From Janthinobacterium tructae (lineage in GTDB: Bacteria; Pseudomonadota; Gammaproteobacteria; Burkholderiales; Burkholderiaceae_D): a DNA stretch of 64,000 nucleotides. The notes under the pieces are model-generated. The model had not been told where the DNA came from and did no database searches. It saw only the letters and a program-made list of their open reading frames with translations. The stretch spans positions 2,232,001-2,296,000 of the forward strand of contig NZ_CP041185.1 in NCBI RefSeq assembly GCF_006517255.1, in the 5' to 3' direction. The translations under genes were made by a program, and so were the position numbers. Of this stretch, positions 9,443 through 18,327 are shown piece after piece. Position 1 is the first letter of the stretch. The number at the start of each line of letters is the position of its first letter.

Positions 9443-9682
9443 TTAGGCCTTGACGTGTGCGGTGGCGTAGTCGATCGCCTGTTGCACGGTGGTGATTTTT
9501 TCAGCTTGTTCGTCAGGGATTTCCATTTCGAATTCGTCTTCCAGGGCCATGACCAGTTCCACGGTGTCCAGGGAATCGGCGCCGAGATCGTCGACGAAGG
9601 AGGATTCGATTTTGATGTCTGCTTCTGCAACGCCCAGTTGCTCAGCGACGATTTTCTTAACGCGTTGTTCGATATCCGACAT
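9443..9682 (-). CDS. acpP: Acyl carrier protein
   Basis: 79-aa acidic carrier of growing acyl chains. The phosphopantetheine attachment site is Ser37 in [12 protein letters not shown]. Length and sequence are typical, ending in TAHVKA. It lies between fabG and fabF. A good -10 box about 120 bases upstream suggests an extra promoter for acpP-fabF, fitting the high demand for this protein. Confidence 0.98.
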   Translation of the reverse strand: MSDIEQRVKKIVAEQLGVAEADIKIESSFVDDLGADSLDTVELVMALEDEFEMEIPDEQAEKITTVQQAIDYATAHVKA

Positions 9683-9799
9683 GTTATGGCTCCAAAGTGT
9701 GTGTTACGGAAAGTGCGCGCATTTTATCAGGTTTGCGCGTCCGAATACTAATTTCGGTGTCTGCTGCTAATTCGACCGAAGCTGCTGCTAAAAGATGCG

Positions 9800-9805
9800 A
9801 TTATA
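9800..9805 (-). promoter_or_regulatory. Candidate -10 box of an acpP promoter
   Basis: A perfect TATAAT on the minus strand in the 178-base fabG-acpP gap, followed by a leader of about 110 bases to the acpP ATG. No good -35 hexamer is visible at 16-18 bases, so the assignment rests on the -10 box and the AT-rich setting. Confidence 0.4.
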
Positions 9806-9860
9806 GACAAAAACGACCGTTGAATCATGCCACAAACGCCCGCCCTGTCTAGCTTTCACA

Positions 9861-10604
9861 TCAATTCATGTACATTCCGCCGTTCACGTGCAGGGTCGTG
9901 CCCGTGATATACGCCGCTTGCGGCGAGGCCAGAAAGGCCACCGCCGCTGCCACGTCTTCCGGTTTGCCCAGGCGGGACAGGGGAATTTGCGTCAACAGGG
10001 CCGCGTGCTGTTCTTCGCTCAGGGCCTTGGTCATGTCGGTATCGATGAAGCCGGGGGCGATGCAGTTCACGGTAATGTTGCGGCTACCGATTTCGCGCGC
10101 CAGGGCACGACTCATGCCTTCCACGCCGGCCTTGGCCGCCGCATAATTCATCTGCCCCGGATTACCCGACGAAGCCACCACCGAGGTGATATTAATGATA
10201 CGCCCAGCCTTGGCTTTCATCATGCCGCGCAATACGGCGCGCGACAGGCGGCCGACGGCCGACAGGTTGGTGGAAATGACGCTATCCCACTCCTCATCCT
10301 TCATGCGCATGGCCAACTGGTCTTGCGTGATGCCCGCATTATTGACCAGGATCGACAGGCTGCCGTAGGTTTTCTGCACTTCATCGACCACTGCCGCGCA
10401 GCGCGCCGCATCGGTCACGTTCAGCACCAGGCCCTTGCCCGCCACGCCTTCGGCGGCCAGGTAATCGGTGATGGCTTGCGCGCCGCTTTCCGAGGTGGCG
10501 GTGCCGACCACGGTGGCGCCCTGCTTGCCCAGTTCGGTGGCGATGGCGCGGCCGATGCCGCGCGAGGCGCCCGTGACCAGCACGACTTGATTTGCTAAAT
10601 TCAT
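9861..10604 (-). CDS. fabG: 3-oxoacyl-ACP reductase
   Basis: NADPH-dependent reductase of the fatty acid cycle, a short-chain dehydrogenase. The 247-aa protein has the cofactor motif TGASRGIG (residues 11-18), NNAG (88-91) and the catalytic residues Ser141, Tyr154 and Lys158 (YAAAK). Start chosen at MNLANQVVLV because AAGGA sits at the right distance upstream of 10604; a six-codon longer frame exists. Located between fabD and acpP. Confidence 0.96.
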   Translation of the reverse strand: MNLANQVVLVTGASRGIGRAIATELGKQGATVVGTATSESGAQAITDYLAAEGVAGKGLVLNVTDAARCAAVVDEVQKTYGSLSILVNNAGITQDQLAMRMKDEEWDSVISTNLSAVGRLSRAVLRGMMKAKAGRIINITSVVASSGNPGQMNYAAAKAGVEGMSRALAREIGSRNITVNCIAPGFIDTDMTKALSEEQHAALLTQIPLSRLGKPEDVAAAVAFLASPQAAYITGTTLHVNGGMYMN

Positions 10605-10653
10605 GAGTATCCTTAAAAGCAAGTGCGGCAGGCAGGCTGCCGCGATCTGATGT

Positions 10654-11595
10654 TTATTTGAGCTGCGTCAAAATGCGTTCCAGCGAGGCCTGGTCGACGA
10701 TGGCGTCGCCCACCAGCACGGGATCGATGCGCTTGGCCAGGCCCATCAGGACCTTGCCCGGACCGCATTCGATCACTTGCGTGATGCCGTCGGCCGCCAC
10801 TTTCTGCATCGTTTCCACCCAGCGTACAGGGCTCGCTGCCTGGCGCACCAGCGCATCCTTGATGCCGGCGACATCGTTGACGATGGCCACGTCGACGTTG
10901 TTGATCAGGGCAATCTGTGGCGCGGCGAACGTCAGACCGGCCATGTACTCGCGCAAGCGGTCCGAGGCAGGTTTCAGCAGCGACGAGTGGAATGGCGCCG
11001 AGACAGGCAGCTTCATGGCGCGCTTGGCGCCCTTGGCCTTGGCCAGTTCACAGGCACGCTCGACCGCCGCCGTATGGCCGGCGATGACCACTTGCGCAGG
11101 TGCATTGAAATTGACAGGCTCGACCACCAGGGCAGGGTTTTCCGACGTCGCTTCCGCACAGGCGGCGCGCACGTCGTCATCCGACAGGCCCAGCACGACA
11201 GCCATCGTGCCCTGCCCCACGGGCACGGCTTCCTGCATGGCTTGCGCGCGGAAGCGCACGAGCGGCACGGCATCCTTGAACGAGATGACGCCCGCGGCGA
11301 CCAGCGCCGAGTATTCACCGAGGCTGTGGCCGGCCACGACGTTTGGCACGGGGCCGCCCGCTGCCAGCCAGGCGCGGTAGAAAGCCACGGCCGCCGTCAG
11401 CATCACCGGTTGCGTGTTGGTGGTGAGATCCAGTTCTTCCTTAGGACCTTCGGTGATCAGCTTGCCCAAGTCGAATTGCAGGGCGTCCGACGCTTCGGCC
11501 ACGGTTTGCGCCACCACGGGGTTGCCGGCGAAGCCGTCGAGCATCGCAATCGCTTGCGAGCCTTGGCCTGGGAAAACAAATGCAAATTGTGTCAT
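10654..11595 (-). CDS. fabD: Malonyl-CoA:ACP transacylase
   Basis: Transfers malonyl from CoA to ACP. The 313-aa protein begins MTQFAFVFPGQGSQ, the hallmark of the family, and carries the nucleophile Ser91 in GHSLGEYSAL. It lies between fabH and fabG. A 67-bp palindromic repeat in the 151-base gap after fabH enlarges spacing that is usually short. Confidence 0.97.
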   Translation of the reverse strand: MTQFAFVFPGQGSQAIAMLDGFAGNPVVAQTVAEASDALQFDLGKLITEGPKEELDLTTNTQPVMLTAAVAFYRAWLAAGGPVPNVVAGHSLGEYSALVAAGVISFKDAVPLVRFRAQAMQEAVPVGQGTMAVVLGLSDDDVRAACAEATSENPALVVEPVNFNAPAQVVIAGHTAAVERACELAKAKGAKRAMKLPVSAPFHSSLLKPASDRLREYMAGLTFAAPQIALINNVDVAIVNDVAGIKDALVRQAASPVRWVETMQKVAADGITQVIECGPGKVLMGLAKRIDPVLVGDAIVDQASLERILTQLK

Positions 11596-11666
11596 GGTGA
11601 CTCCGTTTTGAATTTTTGGTATTCGAGTTGCCGTAAAGTAGTTTCTTTACCCAAAAGGCAAAGGCT

Positions 11667-11733
11667 GGGGTCAGTCCCTGCGGGAGCGGAGTACGCTCCA
11701 TTGGAGCGCATTCCCCCAAACGGGGCTGACCCC
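11667..11733. repeat. 67-bp palindromic repeat, copy 1 (type C)
   Basis: Bounded by GGGGTCAG (11667-11674) and CTGACCCC (11726-11733), with a central imperfect palindrome around GCTCCATTGGAGC (11694-11706). A second copy of exactly the same length and layout is at 24538-24604. It is intergenic, between fabH and fabD, and contains no start codon context for a gene. It looks like a small mobile palindrome or a transcript hairpin. Confidence 0.75.
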
Positions 11734-11746
11734 GGCGCTAACCAGT

Positions 11747-12745
11747 TTACATTCTTGCGAGCACGGCGCCCCAGGTAAATCCGCCGCCCACGCCTTCCAT
11801 CATGACGTTGTCGCCCTTCTTGACCCTGCCATCGCGCACGGCGATGTCGAGCGCCAGCGGGATCGAAGCGGCCGAGGTGTTGCCATGCTGGTCGACGGTG
11901 ACGACCATCTTTTCCAGTGGCAAGCCGAGTTTCTTGGCCGTGCTGTTCATGATGCGGATGTTCGCCTGGTGCGGAATCAGCCAGTCGATCTGGTCCGAAG
12001 TCATGTTGGCGTGCGCCAATGCTTCGTGCGCGACCTTTTCCAGCACGGAGACGGCCAGCTTGAACACGGCCGGGCCGTCCATGTACAGGAAGGCGCTACC
12101 GGCCAGCGCGCCGCCAGCCACGCTGCCCGGTACGCTGAGGATGTTCGAGTGGCGGCCGTCCGCGTGCAGCTTGGTGGCCAGGATGCCAGGCTCGGTGGAG
12201 GCCGTCATGACGATGGCGCCGGCGCCGTCGCCGAACAGCACGCAGGTGCCGCGGTCGTCGAAATTGAGGATGCGCGAAAATACTTCGGCGCCGATCACCA
12301 GCACATTCTTGTGCATGCCAGATTGAATAAAACTATCGGCCGTGGCGACTGCATACACGAAGCCGCTGCAGACCGCTTGCACGTCGACGGCGGCGCAGTG
12401 ATTCGTGATGCCCAGCTTGCTCTGCACGATGCAGGCGGTGCTGGGGAAGCTGCCGAAGAAATCGGGGGTCGAGCTGGCGACGATGATCAGGTCCAGGTCG
12501 TTGCCGCTAAGGCCCGCCATCTCCAGGGCTTTTTTGGCCGCTTCCACGCCCAGGTCCGAGGAGTTTTGCATTGGTGCCGCGTAATGGCGCGCCGAGATAC
12601 CGCTGCGCGAGACGATCCATTCATCCGAGGTCTCGATGCCCTTGGCGGCGAGCTGTTCGGTCAAGTCCTGATTGGTGACGCGCTTTTCCGGCAGGTAGCT
12701 GCCGGTGCCGATAATTTTGCTGTAAGTTTTGCTAAAAACAGTCAT
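11747..12745 (-). CDS. fabH: 3-oxoacyl-ACP synthase III
   Basis: Starts fatty acid synthesis by condensing acetyl-CoA with malonyl-ACP. The 332-aa product has the nucleophile Cys126 ([11 protein letters not shown]), His in IPHQANIRI and Asn in GNTSAAS, in the expected order. It begins 15 bases after the plsX stop. Confidence 0.96.
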   Translation of the reverse strand: MTVFSKTYSKIIGTGSYLPEKRVTNQDLTEQLAAKGIETSDEWIVSRSGISARHYAAPMQNSSDLGVEAAKKALEMAGLSGNDLDLIIVASSTPDFFGSFPSTACIVQSKLGITNHCAAVDVQAVCSGFVYAVATADSFIQSGMHKNVLVIGAEVFSRILNFDDRGTCVLFGDGAGAIVMTASTEPGILATKLHADGRHSNILSVPGSVAGGALAGSAFLYMDGPAVFKLAVSVLEKVAHEALAHANMTSDQIDWLIPHQANIRIMNSTAKKLGLPLEKMVVTVDQHGNTSAASIPLALDIAVRDGRVKKGDNVMMEGVGGGFTWGAVLARM

Positions 12746-12760
12746 GCAAGTACCCGTCCA

Positions 12761-13828
12761 CTAAATGGTAGAGCTTGTTGAAGTAGGTTCATCCGGTACT
12801 GGCGTGCGCGGCATCAGCTCGGCGATCAGGCTGGCCAAGTGCGCTTGCACGTCATTTTTTGCCGCATCAAAGGCACGGCGCAAGGCCCATTCAAACGAAT
12901 AGGCATCGGCGCTGCCATGGCTCTTGAAGACGAGGCCACGCAAGCCCAGCAGGCTGGCGCCGTTGTAACGCGAAGGATTCAGGCGATTACCGATGGCTTT
13001 CAGGGCCCCGCGGGCAATCAGCGCGCCCAGCATGGTGATCGGATTGCGCTTGAATTCGGTAGTCAGCACGTCCTTCATGAGGCGCGCCAGGCCCTCGATG
13101 GCTTTCAGGGTGACATTGCCGACAAAACCGTCGCAGACGACGATATCGGTGGTGCCCTTGAAGATATCGTTGCCTTCCACGTTGCCGTAGAAGTTCAGCG
13201 CGCCACGCTCGTGGTCGGCCTGCAGCAGCTTCGAGGTAAGTTTCACCACTTCATTGCCCTTGATATCTTCCGTGCCCACGTTCAGCAAGCCGATCGTCGG
13301 GCGGGCGATACCTTCCATGGCGGACACCAGCACGGAACCCATGATGGCGAACTGGTGCAAGTGATGCGGTTCGCAATCGACATTGGCACCCAGGTCCAGC
13401 ATGTAGGTCGGGCCATTCTTTTGATTCGGCAAGATGCTGCAGATGGCCGGGCGGTCGACGCCGGACATGGTTTTCAAGACATAGCGCGACACGGCCATCA
13501 GGGCTGCCGTATTACCGGCGGAAACGGAGGCTTGCGCCGCGCCGCTCTTGACCTGTTCGATGGCCACGCGCATGGAGGAATCCTTCTTGCGGCGCAACGC
13601 CACTTCCAGGGGATCGTCCATGGTAACTTGTTCGGAGGCATGCAATACCGACAGGCGCGGATGCGTGTCGGCTTTATGTTTTTTCAGTTCGGCACGGATC
13701 ACGTCTTCCAATCCAACAAGGATCAGTTCGGCTTCAGGCTCATGTTTTACGAAGGAAATTGCTGCAGGGATAGTGACTGAGGGACCATGATCTCCGCCCA
13801 TGCAGTCGATAGAAATTTTGATTGTCAT
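12761..13828 (-). CDS. plsX: Phosphate acyltransferase PlsX
   Basis: Makes acyl-phosphate from acyl-ACP, the first step of phospholipid synthesis by the PlsX/PlsY route. The 355-aa protein starts [16 protein letters not shown], the diagnostic N-terminus, and contains [10 protein letters not shown] and [10 protein letters not shown]. Start at 13828 chosen over a 12-codon extension because of this family N-terminus. It lies between rpmF and fabH, the common arrangement. Confidence 0.96.
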   Translation of the reverse strand: MTIKISIDCMGGDHGPSVTIPAAISFVKHEPEAELILVGLEDVIRAELKKHKADTHPRLSVLHASEQVTMDDPLEVALRRKKDSSMRVAIEQVKSGAAQASVSAGNTAALMAVSRYVLKTMSGVDRPAICSILPNQKNGPTYMLDLGANVDCEPHHLHQFAIMGSVLVSAMEGIARPTIGLLNVGTEDIKGNEVVKLTSKLLQADHERGALNFYGNVEGNDIFKGTTDIVVCDGFVGNVTLKAIEGLARLMKDVLTTEFKRNPITMLGALIARGALKAIGNRLNPSRYNGASLLGLRGLVFKSHGSADAYSFEWALRRAFDAAKNDVQAHLASLIAELMPRTPVPDEPTSTSSTI

Positions 13829-14038
13829 TTGTGTTGATTCAATACCGCTGCGGGCGTGCGGCAAGATGTGAATCGGACTGGAGCATATGCAGGGCGCAGC
13901 ATGTCATGCACAGACCTGGACAGCGTGATTCAAAATGACGGGTGCGCAAGATGAATTGCAGCCGATAAAAAAGAAGAAGCGGCGCCACGCCGAATAACCA
14001 CGCAACACCGCTTTCATCTTACCCAACAAAAACGTCGA

Positions 14039-14221
14039 TTACTCGTCGTTTTTGGTCTTCAACACTTTACGGCCACGATAGAAGCCGTTAGGGCTGATAT
14101 GGTGACGCAGGTGTGTTTCGCCGGTAACTGGCTCGACGCTCAATTGCGGCGCGACCAGGAAGTCGTGCGAACGGTGCATGCCGCGCTTGGAAGGGGTTTT
14201 CTTGTTCTGTTGAACTGCCAT
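14039..14221 (-). CDS. rpmF: Ribosomal protein L32
   Basis: 60-aa basic protein of the large ribosomal subunit. The N-terminus [20 protein letters not shown] is characteristic. The zinc-binding Cys residues found in some L32 proteins are absent, so this is the C-minus form. It follows the yceD-like gene, as usual, and precedes plsX by about 210 bases in which I saw no gene. Confidence 0.97.
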   Translation of the reverse strand: MAVQQNKKTPSKRGMHRSHDFLVAPQLSVEPVTGETHLRHHISPNGFYRGRKVLKTKNDE

Positions 14222-14420
14222 GATGACTCCTAATACATAAGTTCTAAAATTTTAGCACAATCGATAGGCAAATACATGCGAATCGAGTATCCCAGCGGCA
14301 AAGACTATCCGAAAATAGCCCGGACCGACATCGTTTATTACAATTACATTTCACTACACTTGCCATACTCGATTACAACACGCGTTTGACACGTCTTTTA
14401 CGTACTACAAAATACAAAAA

Positions 14421-14918
14421 TTATTCTGGCTTCAAATCTTTCAGTGCCGCAAACGGCGACTGCTTTTCAGTCTTGAGAGCATCGAGCTGCGCCGTATCGG
14501 GGCAGACGTCATGTTTGGGTACCTGCGGCAGGGCCAGCAAGGCTTCATCTTCGATCAGGGCCGCGGCATCCATGCTGCGGCTGCCGACGATCACGTCGAT
14601 CGTCTCATCGTTGATGATTTCTTCGATCTCGTCGGCCTGCTCGTCATCCTTGCCCAGCATCAGAGTAGTCGTCGAATCAATTGCGTAAGCATACGGAGTC
14701 AGGCAGCGCTGGCAAACCAGCTGAACGGTGCCGTTGACCGACAAGGTCAGTTGTGGGTAGCCCAGCTTGCTGGTGCCGCCGACGATCTTCCAGGCGATGT
14801 CGCCGGAAGCATCTGCACAATCCTTGGTCAACCGGGTCATTTCAGCGACAGGAGTTACACCCTCGCGGCTCCCGCTGATACGACAAAAATCAAAGGCGTC
14901 GATCACAAAAGCATTCAT
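14421..14918 (-). CDS. yceD: YceD family protein (DUF177), 23S rRNA accumulation protein
   Basis: 165-aa protein almost always found just upstream of rpmF, linked in other bacteria to 23S rRNA levels. Seen: the CQRC motif in VQLVCQRCLTPY, a strongly acidic stretch (KDDEQADEIEEIINDE) and VCPDT near the end. Start chosen at MNAFVIDAFDFCR, as the 28-codon upstream extension has no family match. It is divergent from maf, leaving about 220 bases between them for promoters. Confidence 0.9.
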   Translation of the reverse strand: MNAFVIDAFDFCRISGSREGVTPVAEMTRLTKDCADASGDIAWKIVGGTSKLGYPQLTLSVNGTVQLVCQRCLTPYAYAIDSTTTLMLGKDDEQADEIEEIINDETIDVIVGSRSMDAAALIEDEALLALPQVPKHDVCPDTAQLDALKTEKQSPFAALKDLKPE

Positions 14919-15140
14919 TGGTAGAAAATTTCCCCGGAAAACCTGCGATAATAACAGGGTTTTGAGCACGGAGTCAAAGGCTAAGCATCTTTTTTGACGC
15001 AATCTTTGCTATTGACATGACAACTTCATCAACACCGTCATGCCGCATGGAGCCTCATTTATGGGCTCTGCGCCCTGGAACCACGTGATATTCCACTGAC
15101 ATCGACCAGCGCGGCCATGCCGGCCGCCATCCACTACCGA

Positions 15141-15749
15141 ATGATACCAACTTCCGCCCCATTGCGCTTGATTCTTGCATCGAGTTCGACCTACCGCAAG
15201 GAATTGCTGCAACGCTTGCGCCTGCCTTTCGAGGTGGCCGTGCCCGATCTCGACGAAAGCCCCCTGCCCGGTGAAAGCCCCAGCGCCACGGCCCTGCGCC
15301 TGGCCCAGGCCAAGGCGCAGGCCGTGCTCGACCGCTACCCTGGCAGCCTCGTCATCGGGTCCGACCAGGTCGCCACCCTGGACGGCGCCCAGATCGGCAA
15401 GCCGGGCAACCATGACTGCGCCCTGCAGCAGCTGCAAACCATGCGCGGGCGCCAGACCGTGTTCCATACGGCGCTGTGCCTGCTCGACGGCCGTCAGAAT
15501 CCGCCCGTGGCGCAGGTGGAAGACATCCAGACCCTCGTCACCGTGCGCGATTTGCCCGATGCCGAGCTGGATGCCTACCTGCGCATCGAGCAACCGTACG
15601 ATTGCGCCGGCAGCGCCAAGAACGAGGGCCTGGGCATCGCCCTGCTCGAATGCATCGCCACCACCGACCCGACCGCCCTCACCGGCTTGCCGCTGATCGC
15701 CCTCACCGGCATGCTGCGCAAGGCGGGCGTCACGTTTTTTACCATTTAA
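15141..15749 (+). CDS. Maf-family nucleotide pyrophosphatase (YceF-like)
   Basis: Hydrolyses non-canonical or modified nucleoside triphosphates; the YceF subgroup acts on 7-methyl-GTP. The 202-aa protein shows LILASSSTYRKELL at the N-terminus, DLDESPLPGE, SDQVATLDG with GKPGN, and the late EGLGIALLE. The SDQVA form fits YceF rather than YhdE. An ATG eight codons upstream (15117) is possible. The next gene starts 18 bases later. Confidence 0.9.
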   Translation: MIPTSAPLRLILASSSTYRKELLQRLRLPFEVAVPDLDESPLPGESPSATALRLAQAKAQAVLDRYPGSLVIGSDQVATLDGAQIGKPGNHDCALQQLQTMRGRQTVFHTALCLLDGRQNPPVAQVEDIQTLVTVRDLPDAELDAYLRIEQPYDCAGSAKNEGLGIALLECIATTDPTALTGLPLIALTGMLRKAGVTFFTI

Positions 15750-15767
15750 TTTATCGACAAGAAGAAT

Positions 15768-16517
15768 ATGACCGGCACCCTGTACCTGATTCCCAACCAC
15801 CTCGGCCTGTCCGACGGCCCGGCCGACCCGCTGGCCCACATCATTCCCGAGCAAGTGCGGCAGATCACCTCGCAGCTCGATTATTTCGTAGCGGAAAACG
15901 CCAAGACGGCGCGCGCCTTCCTGAAATTGATCGGCAACCAGCATCCGCTGGCCAAGCCGCTGCAGGAAATCACGATTTCCGAACTCAACGTCAATACCCC
16001 GGCGCAAGCGCTGGCCGGCTTGCTGGCGCCGCTGCTGGCAGGACGCGATGCGGGTCTCGTCTCGGAAGCGGGCGTGCCCGCCGTGGCCGACCCCGGCGCC
16101 GACCTGGTGCGCCTGGCGCATCAGCACGGCATTAAAGTGCGCCCGCTGGTGGGCCCGTCGTCGATCCTGCTGGCCGTGATGGCCAGCGGATTGAATGGCC
16201 AGAGCTTCGCCTTCAACGGCTACCTGCCCACCGATGCGGCCCTGCGCGCCAAGCGCATCAAGGAACTGGAAGTGCGGTCACGCACGGAAAAGCAGACCCA
16301 GCTGTTCATCGAAACGCCGTACCGCAACGCCGCCATGCTCGAGGCGCTGGTGGCGCAATGCGCGCCGTCGACCCTGATCTGCGTCGCCACCGACCTGAGC
16401 CTGGACACGGAAAGCGTGCAAACGTGGAATGGCGCGCAGTGGAAGAAACAATTGGCCGCCGGCAAGGCACCGGACTTCCACAAGAAACCGACAGTGTTCT
16501 TGTTGTTGGGACAGTAA
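15768..16517 (+). CDS. SAM-dependent methyltransferase of the tetrapyrrole methylase / RsmI family
   Basis: 249-aa protein starting MTGTLYLIPNHLG, with VSEAGVPAVADPG and LVGPSSILLAVMASGLNGQSFAFNGYLP. These motifs are shared with RsmI, which methylates C1402 of 16S rRNA. It is shorter than RsmI (about 286 aa) and probably a paralogue of unknown target. It is likely co-transcribed with maf. A terminator follows at 16523. Confidence 0.85.
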   Translation: MTGTLYLIPNHLGLSDGPADPLAHIIPEQVRQITSQLDYFVAENAKTARAFLKLIGNQHPLAKPLQEITISELNVNTPAQALAGLLAPLLAGRDAGLVSEAGVPAVADPGADLVRLAHQHGIKVRPLVGPSSILLAVMASGLNGQSFAFNGYLPTDAALRAKRIKELEVRSRTEKQTQLFIETPYRNAAMLEALVAQCAPSTLICVATDLSLDTESVQTWNGAQWKKQLAAGKAPDFHKKPTVFLLLGQ

Positions 16518-16522
16518 ACGAC

Positions 16523-16557
16523 AAACGCCACGAACATATTTGCCGTGGCGTTTATTT
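16523..16557 (+). terminator. Rho-independent terminator after the RsmI-like gene
   Basis: 10-bp stem AAACGCCACG (16523-16532) with CGTGGCGTTT (16544-16553), an 11-base loop and a T-rich tail ATTTT. Starts five bases after the stop at 16517. The A-rich other side could let it work for rlmJ from the minus strand too. Confidence 0.8.
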
Positions 16558-16577
16558 TGCTCAACTACGATAGTTAC

Positions 16578-16697
16578 GACACCTGACAAAACCGTAGCGA
16601 GCGGAAGGGAGAGGTGGCTAAGAAGCGCAACCGTACTTTAGTACGGTGAGCATCGCAGGCCGCCTATACCGACGCGCAGTAGGTTTGGTCAGGTGTC
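16578..16697. repeat. 120-bp inverted-repeat element (type B)
   Basis: The outer arms GACACCTGACAAAACC (16578-16593) and GGTTTGGTCAGGTGTC (16682-16697) are complementary at 15 of 16 positions. A central hairpin CCGTAC-ttta-GTACGG (16631-16646) is followed by TGAGCATCGCAG. The element ends one base before the rlmJ stop codon. Layout is parallel to the type A element at 6224-6383, although the outer arms have a different sequence. Confidence 0.72.
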
Positions 16698-16698
16698 C

Positions 16699-17616
16699 TC
16701 AGACTCGGCGGGTACCCGTGTTTTTCTGCCCGCCCTTGCCCGTTTCCAACACAAACTTGGCGCCATCGTCGCGACCCAATACCTTGACCAGGTACGGCAT
16801 GACTTCGCGCAACATCGGCTCGAGCGTGTACGGCGGGTTCAAGATGAACATGCCGCTGCTGTGCAAGCCGAAGCCGTCCGGCGACGGCGTGTTGACCGTC
16901 AGCGTCACGTGCAGCCAGTCCGAGCTGGGCAGTTGCTTGAGCTTGTCGGCGAACTGGCGCGATTCCATGCGCTGCAGCACCGGGTACCAGACGGCGTAGA
17001 TGCCCGACGGGAAGCGCACCAGGGCGTCGGCCAGGGTGTCCTTGACCTTGCGGTAATCCATCTTGTCTTCATATGGCGGGTCGATCAGCACCAGCGCGCG
17101 GCGCGATGGCGGCGGCAGCAGGGCTTTCAGGCTCTGGAAGCCGTCAGCCTTGGTGATGAGCACACGCTTGCCGCGCACGGTAGGACGCTCGCCTTGGGCC
17201 AGCGCATGCGCCTCGACCTTGCGGAAGTTGTCAGCCAGAATTTTTGCATCGGCAGGATGCAGCTCGAACAGGCGCAACCGGTCTTGCTCGCGGCTGACCT
17301 TGTCGGCGCAGTACGGCGAACCCGGGTAGTAGCGCATCTTGCCGCTCGGATTCATTTCCTTGATCAGCTTCATGTACTCGGCCAGCGAGGCCGGCAAGTC
17401 CGTGCGGTCCCACAGGGGCGCGATGCCCGTTTCGTATTCCGCATTTTTCGCGGCATAACCACCGTCGAGCGCATACACACCCGCGCCGGAGTGGGTATCG
17501 ATATAACTATAGGCGGTATCTTTTTGATTCAGATATTGCAACAACTGAATCTGCACATAATGCTTCAACACATCGGCGTGATTACCCGCGTGAAAGGCGT
17601 GGCGGTAACTCAACAT
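16699..17616 (-). CDS. rlmJ: 23S rRNA (adenine2030-N6)-methyltransferase RlmJ
   Basis: Methylates A2030 of 23S rRNA. The 305-aa protein starts MLSYRHAFHAGNHADVLKH, the diagnostic N-terminus, which fixes the start at 17616 rather than the long upstream extension. The catalytic DPPY motif is in VLIDPPYEDKMDY, and DTHSGAGVY marks the SAM site. It stands alone; the 276 bases to the divergent thioredoxin-like gene contain only a lone GGGGTCAG without its partner arm. Confidence 0.94.
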   Translation of the reverse strand: MLSYRHAFHAGNHADVLKHYVQIQLLQYLNQKDTAYSYIDTHSGAGVYALDGGYAAKNAEYETGIAPLWDRTDLPASLAEYMKLIKEMNPSGKMRYYPGSPYCADKVSREQDRLRLFELHPADAKILADNFRKVEAHALAQGERPTVRGKRVLITKADGFQSLKALLPPPSRRALVLIDPPYEDKMDYRKVKDTLADALVRFPSGIYAVWYPVLQRMESRQFADKLKQLPSSDWLHVTLTVNTPSPDGFGLHSSGMFILNPPYTLEPMLREVMPYLVKVLGRDDGAKFVLETGKGGQKNTGTRRV

Positions 17617-17892
17617 AAGCTGGCTAATTCCATAATAAAAATAAACAAAGGCGGGAGCGCTGACACCGGGCAGGGCATGGAAACAGACTGGAGGGGTCAG
17701 GCTGCGGGGCCAGGAAACAGCATGGACCAGCGTAATCAGCGCGCAATTATCAGCATTATCCACCAGAAAGGGCGATTGCATCAAAAAACACCGTTAAACA
17801 AGCTCATGCATTCTCAGGACCGAGGGGGCCGGGCGCGGTAGAATACGCGCATCGGGCGCCCCGCGCCCATCCGCCCACGAATAGATACGAGC

Positions 17893-18321
17893 ATGCACAG
17901 CCTGACCCTCACGACCGATAACCGCGCCGACGTCGCGGCAGCCCTGGCCGGCCCACGCTGGACCGTGGCCTGCCTGTGTGCGCTGTGGTGCGGCACCTGC
18001 GGCAGCTACCGCGCCACGTTCGAGGAACTGGCCGCGCGCCACCCGGACACGCTCTTCGTCTGGATCGACATCGAAGACCAGGCCGACGTGGTGGGCGACC
18101 TCGACATCGACAACTTCCCCACCCTGCTGATCCAGCGCGAGGACCATGTCGCCTTCTTCGGCACGGTGCTGCCCGACGGCGGCCTGGCGCACCGCATGGT
18201 GCAGGCGCAGCAGGCGCTCAGCGCCGAGGAACTGGCGGCACTGGCCGGCAGCACGCAGGAGCGGCGCGACTGGCAGCGCGACTGCAATTTGCGCAACATG
18301 CTGGCCGCCACCCTGACATAA
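17893..18321 (+). CDS. Thioredoxin-fold protein
   Basis: 142-aa protein with the active-site motif WCGTC in CLCALWCGTCGSYRATFEEL, followed by VWIDIEDQADVVGDLDIDNFPTLL, which has the thioredoxin cis-Pro. No signal peptide is visible, so it is probably cytoplasmic. The catalytic motif CGTC differs from the CGPC of classical thioredoxins. It converges with the molybdenum hydroxylase gene, six bases between the stops. Confidence 0.85.
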   Translation: MHSLTLTTDNRADVAAALAGPRWTVACLCALWCGTCGSYRATFEELAARHPDTLFVWIDIEDQADVVGDLDIDNFPTLLIQREDHVAFFGTVLPDGGLAHRMVQAQQALSAEELAALAGSTQERRDWQRDCNLRNMLAATLT

Positions 18322-18327
18322 TAAACA

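Noticed and set aside
15009..16127. 372-codon open frame on the minus strand opposite maf and the RsmI-like gene
   Set aside because: Both plus-strand genes have clear family motifs; the antisense product is His/Gln/Arg-rich without any domain.
16578..16697. Insertion sequence remnant next to rlmJ
   Set aside because: The element has inverted ends but no transposase fragment and no visible target duplication; it is better called a short repeat element.
17690..17715. Third copy of the 67-bp palindromic repeat
   Set aside because: GGGGTCAG is present, but the partner arm CTGACCCC and the central palindrome are missing.
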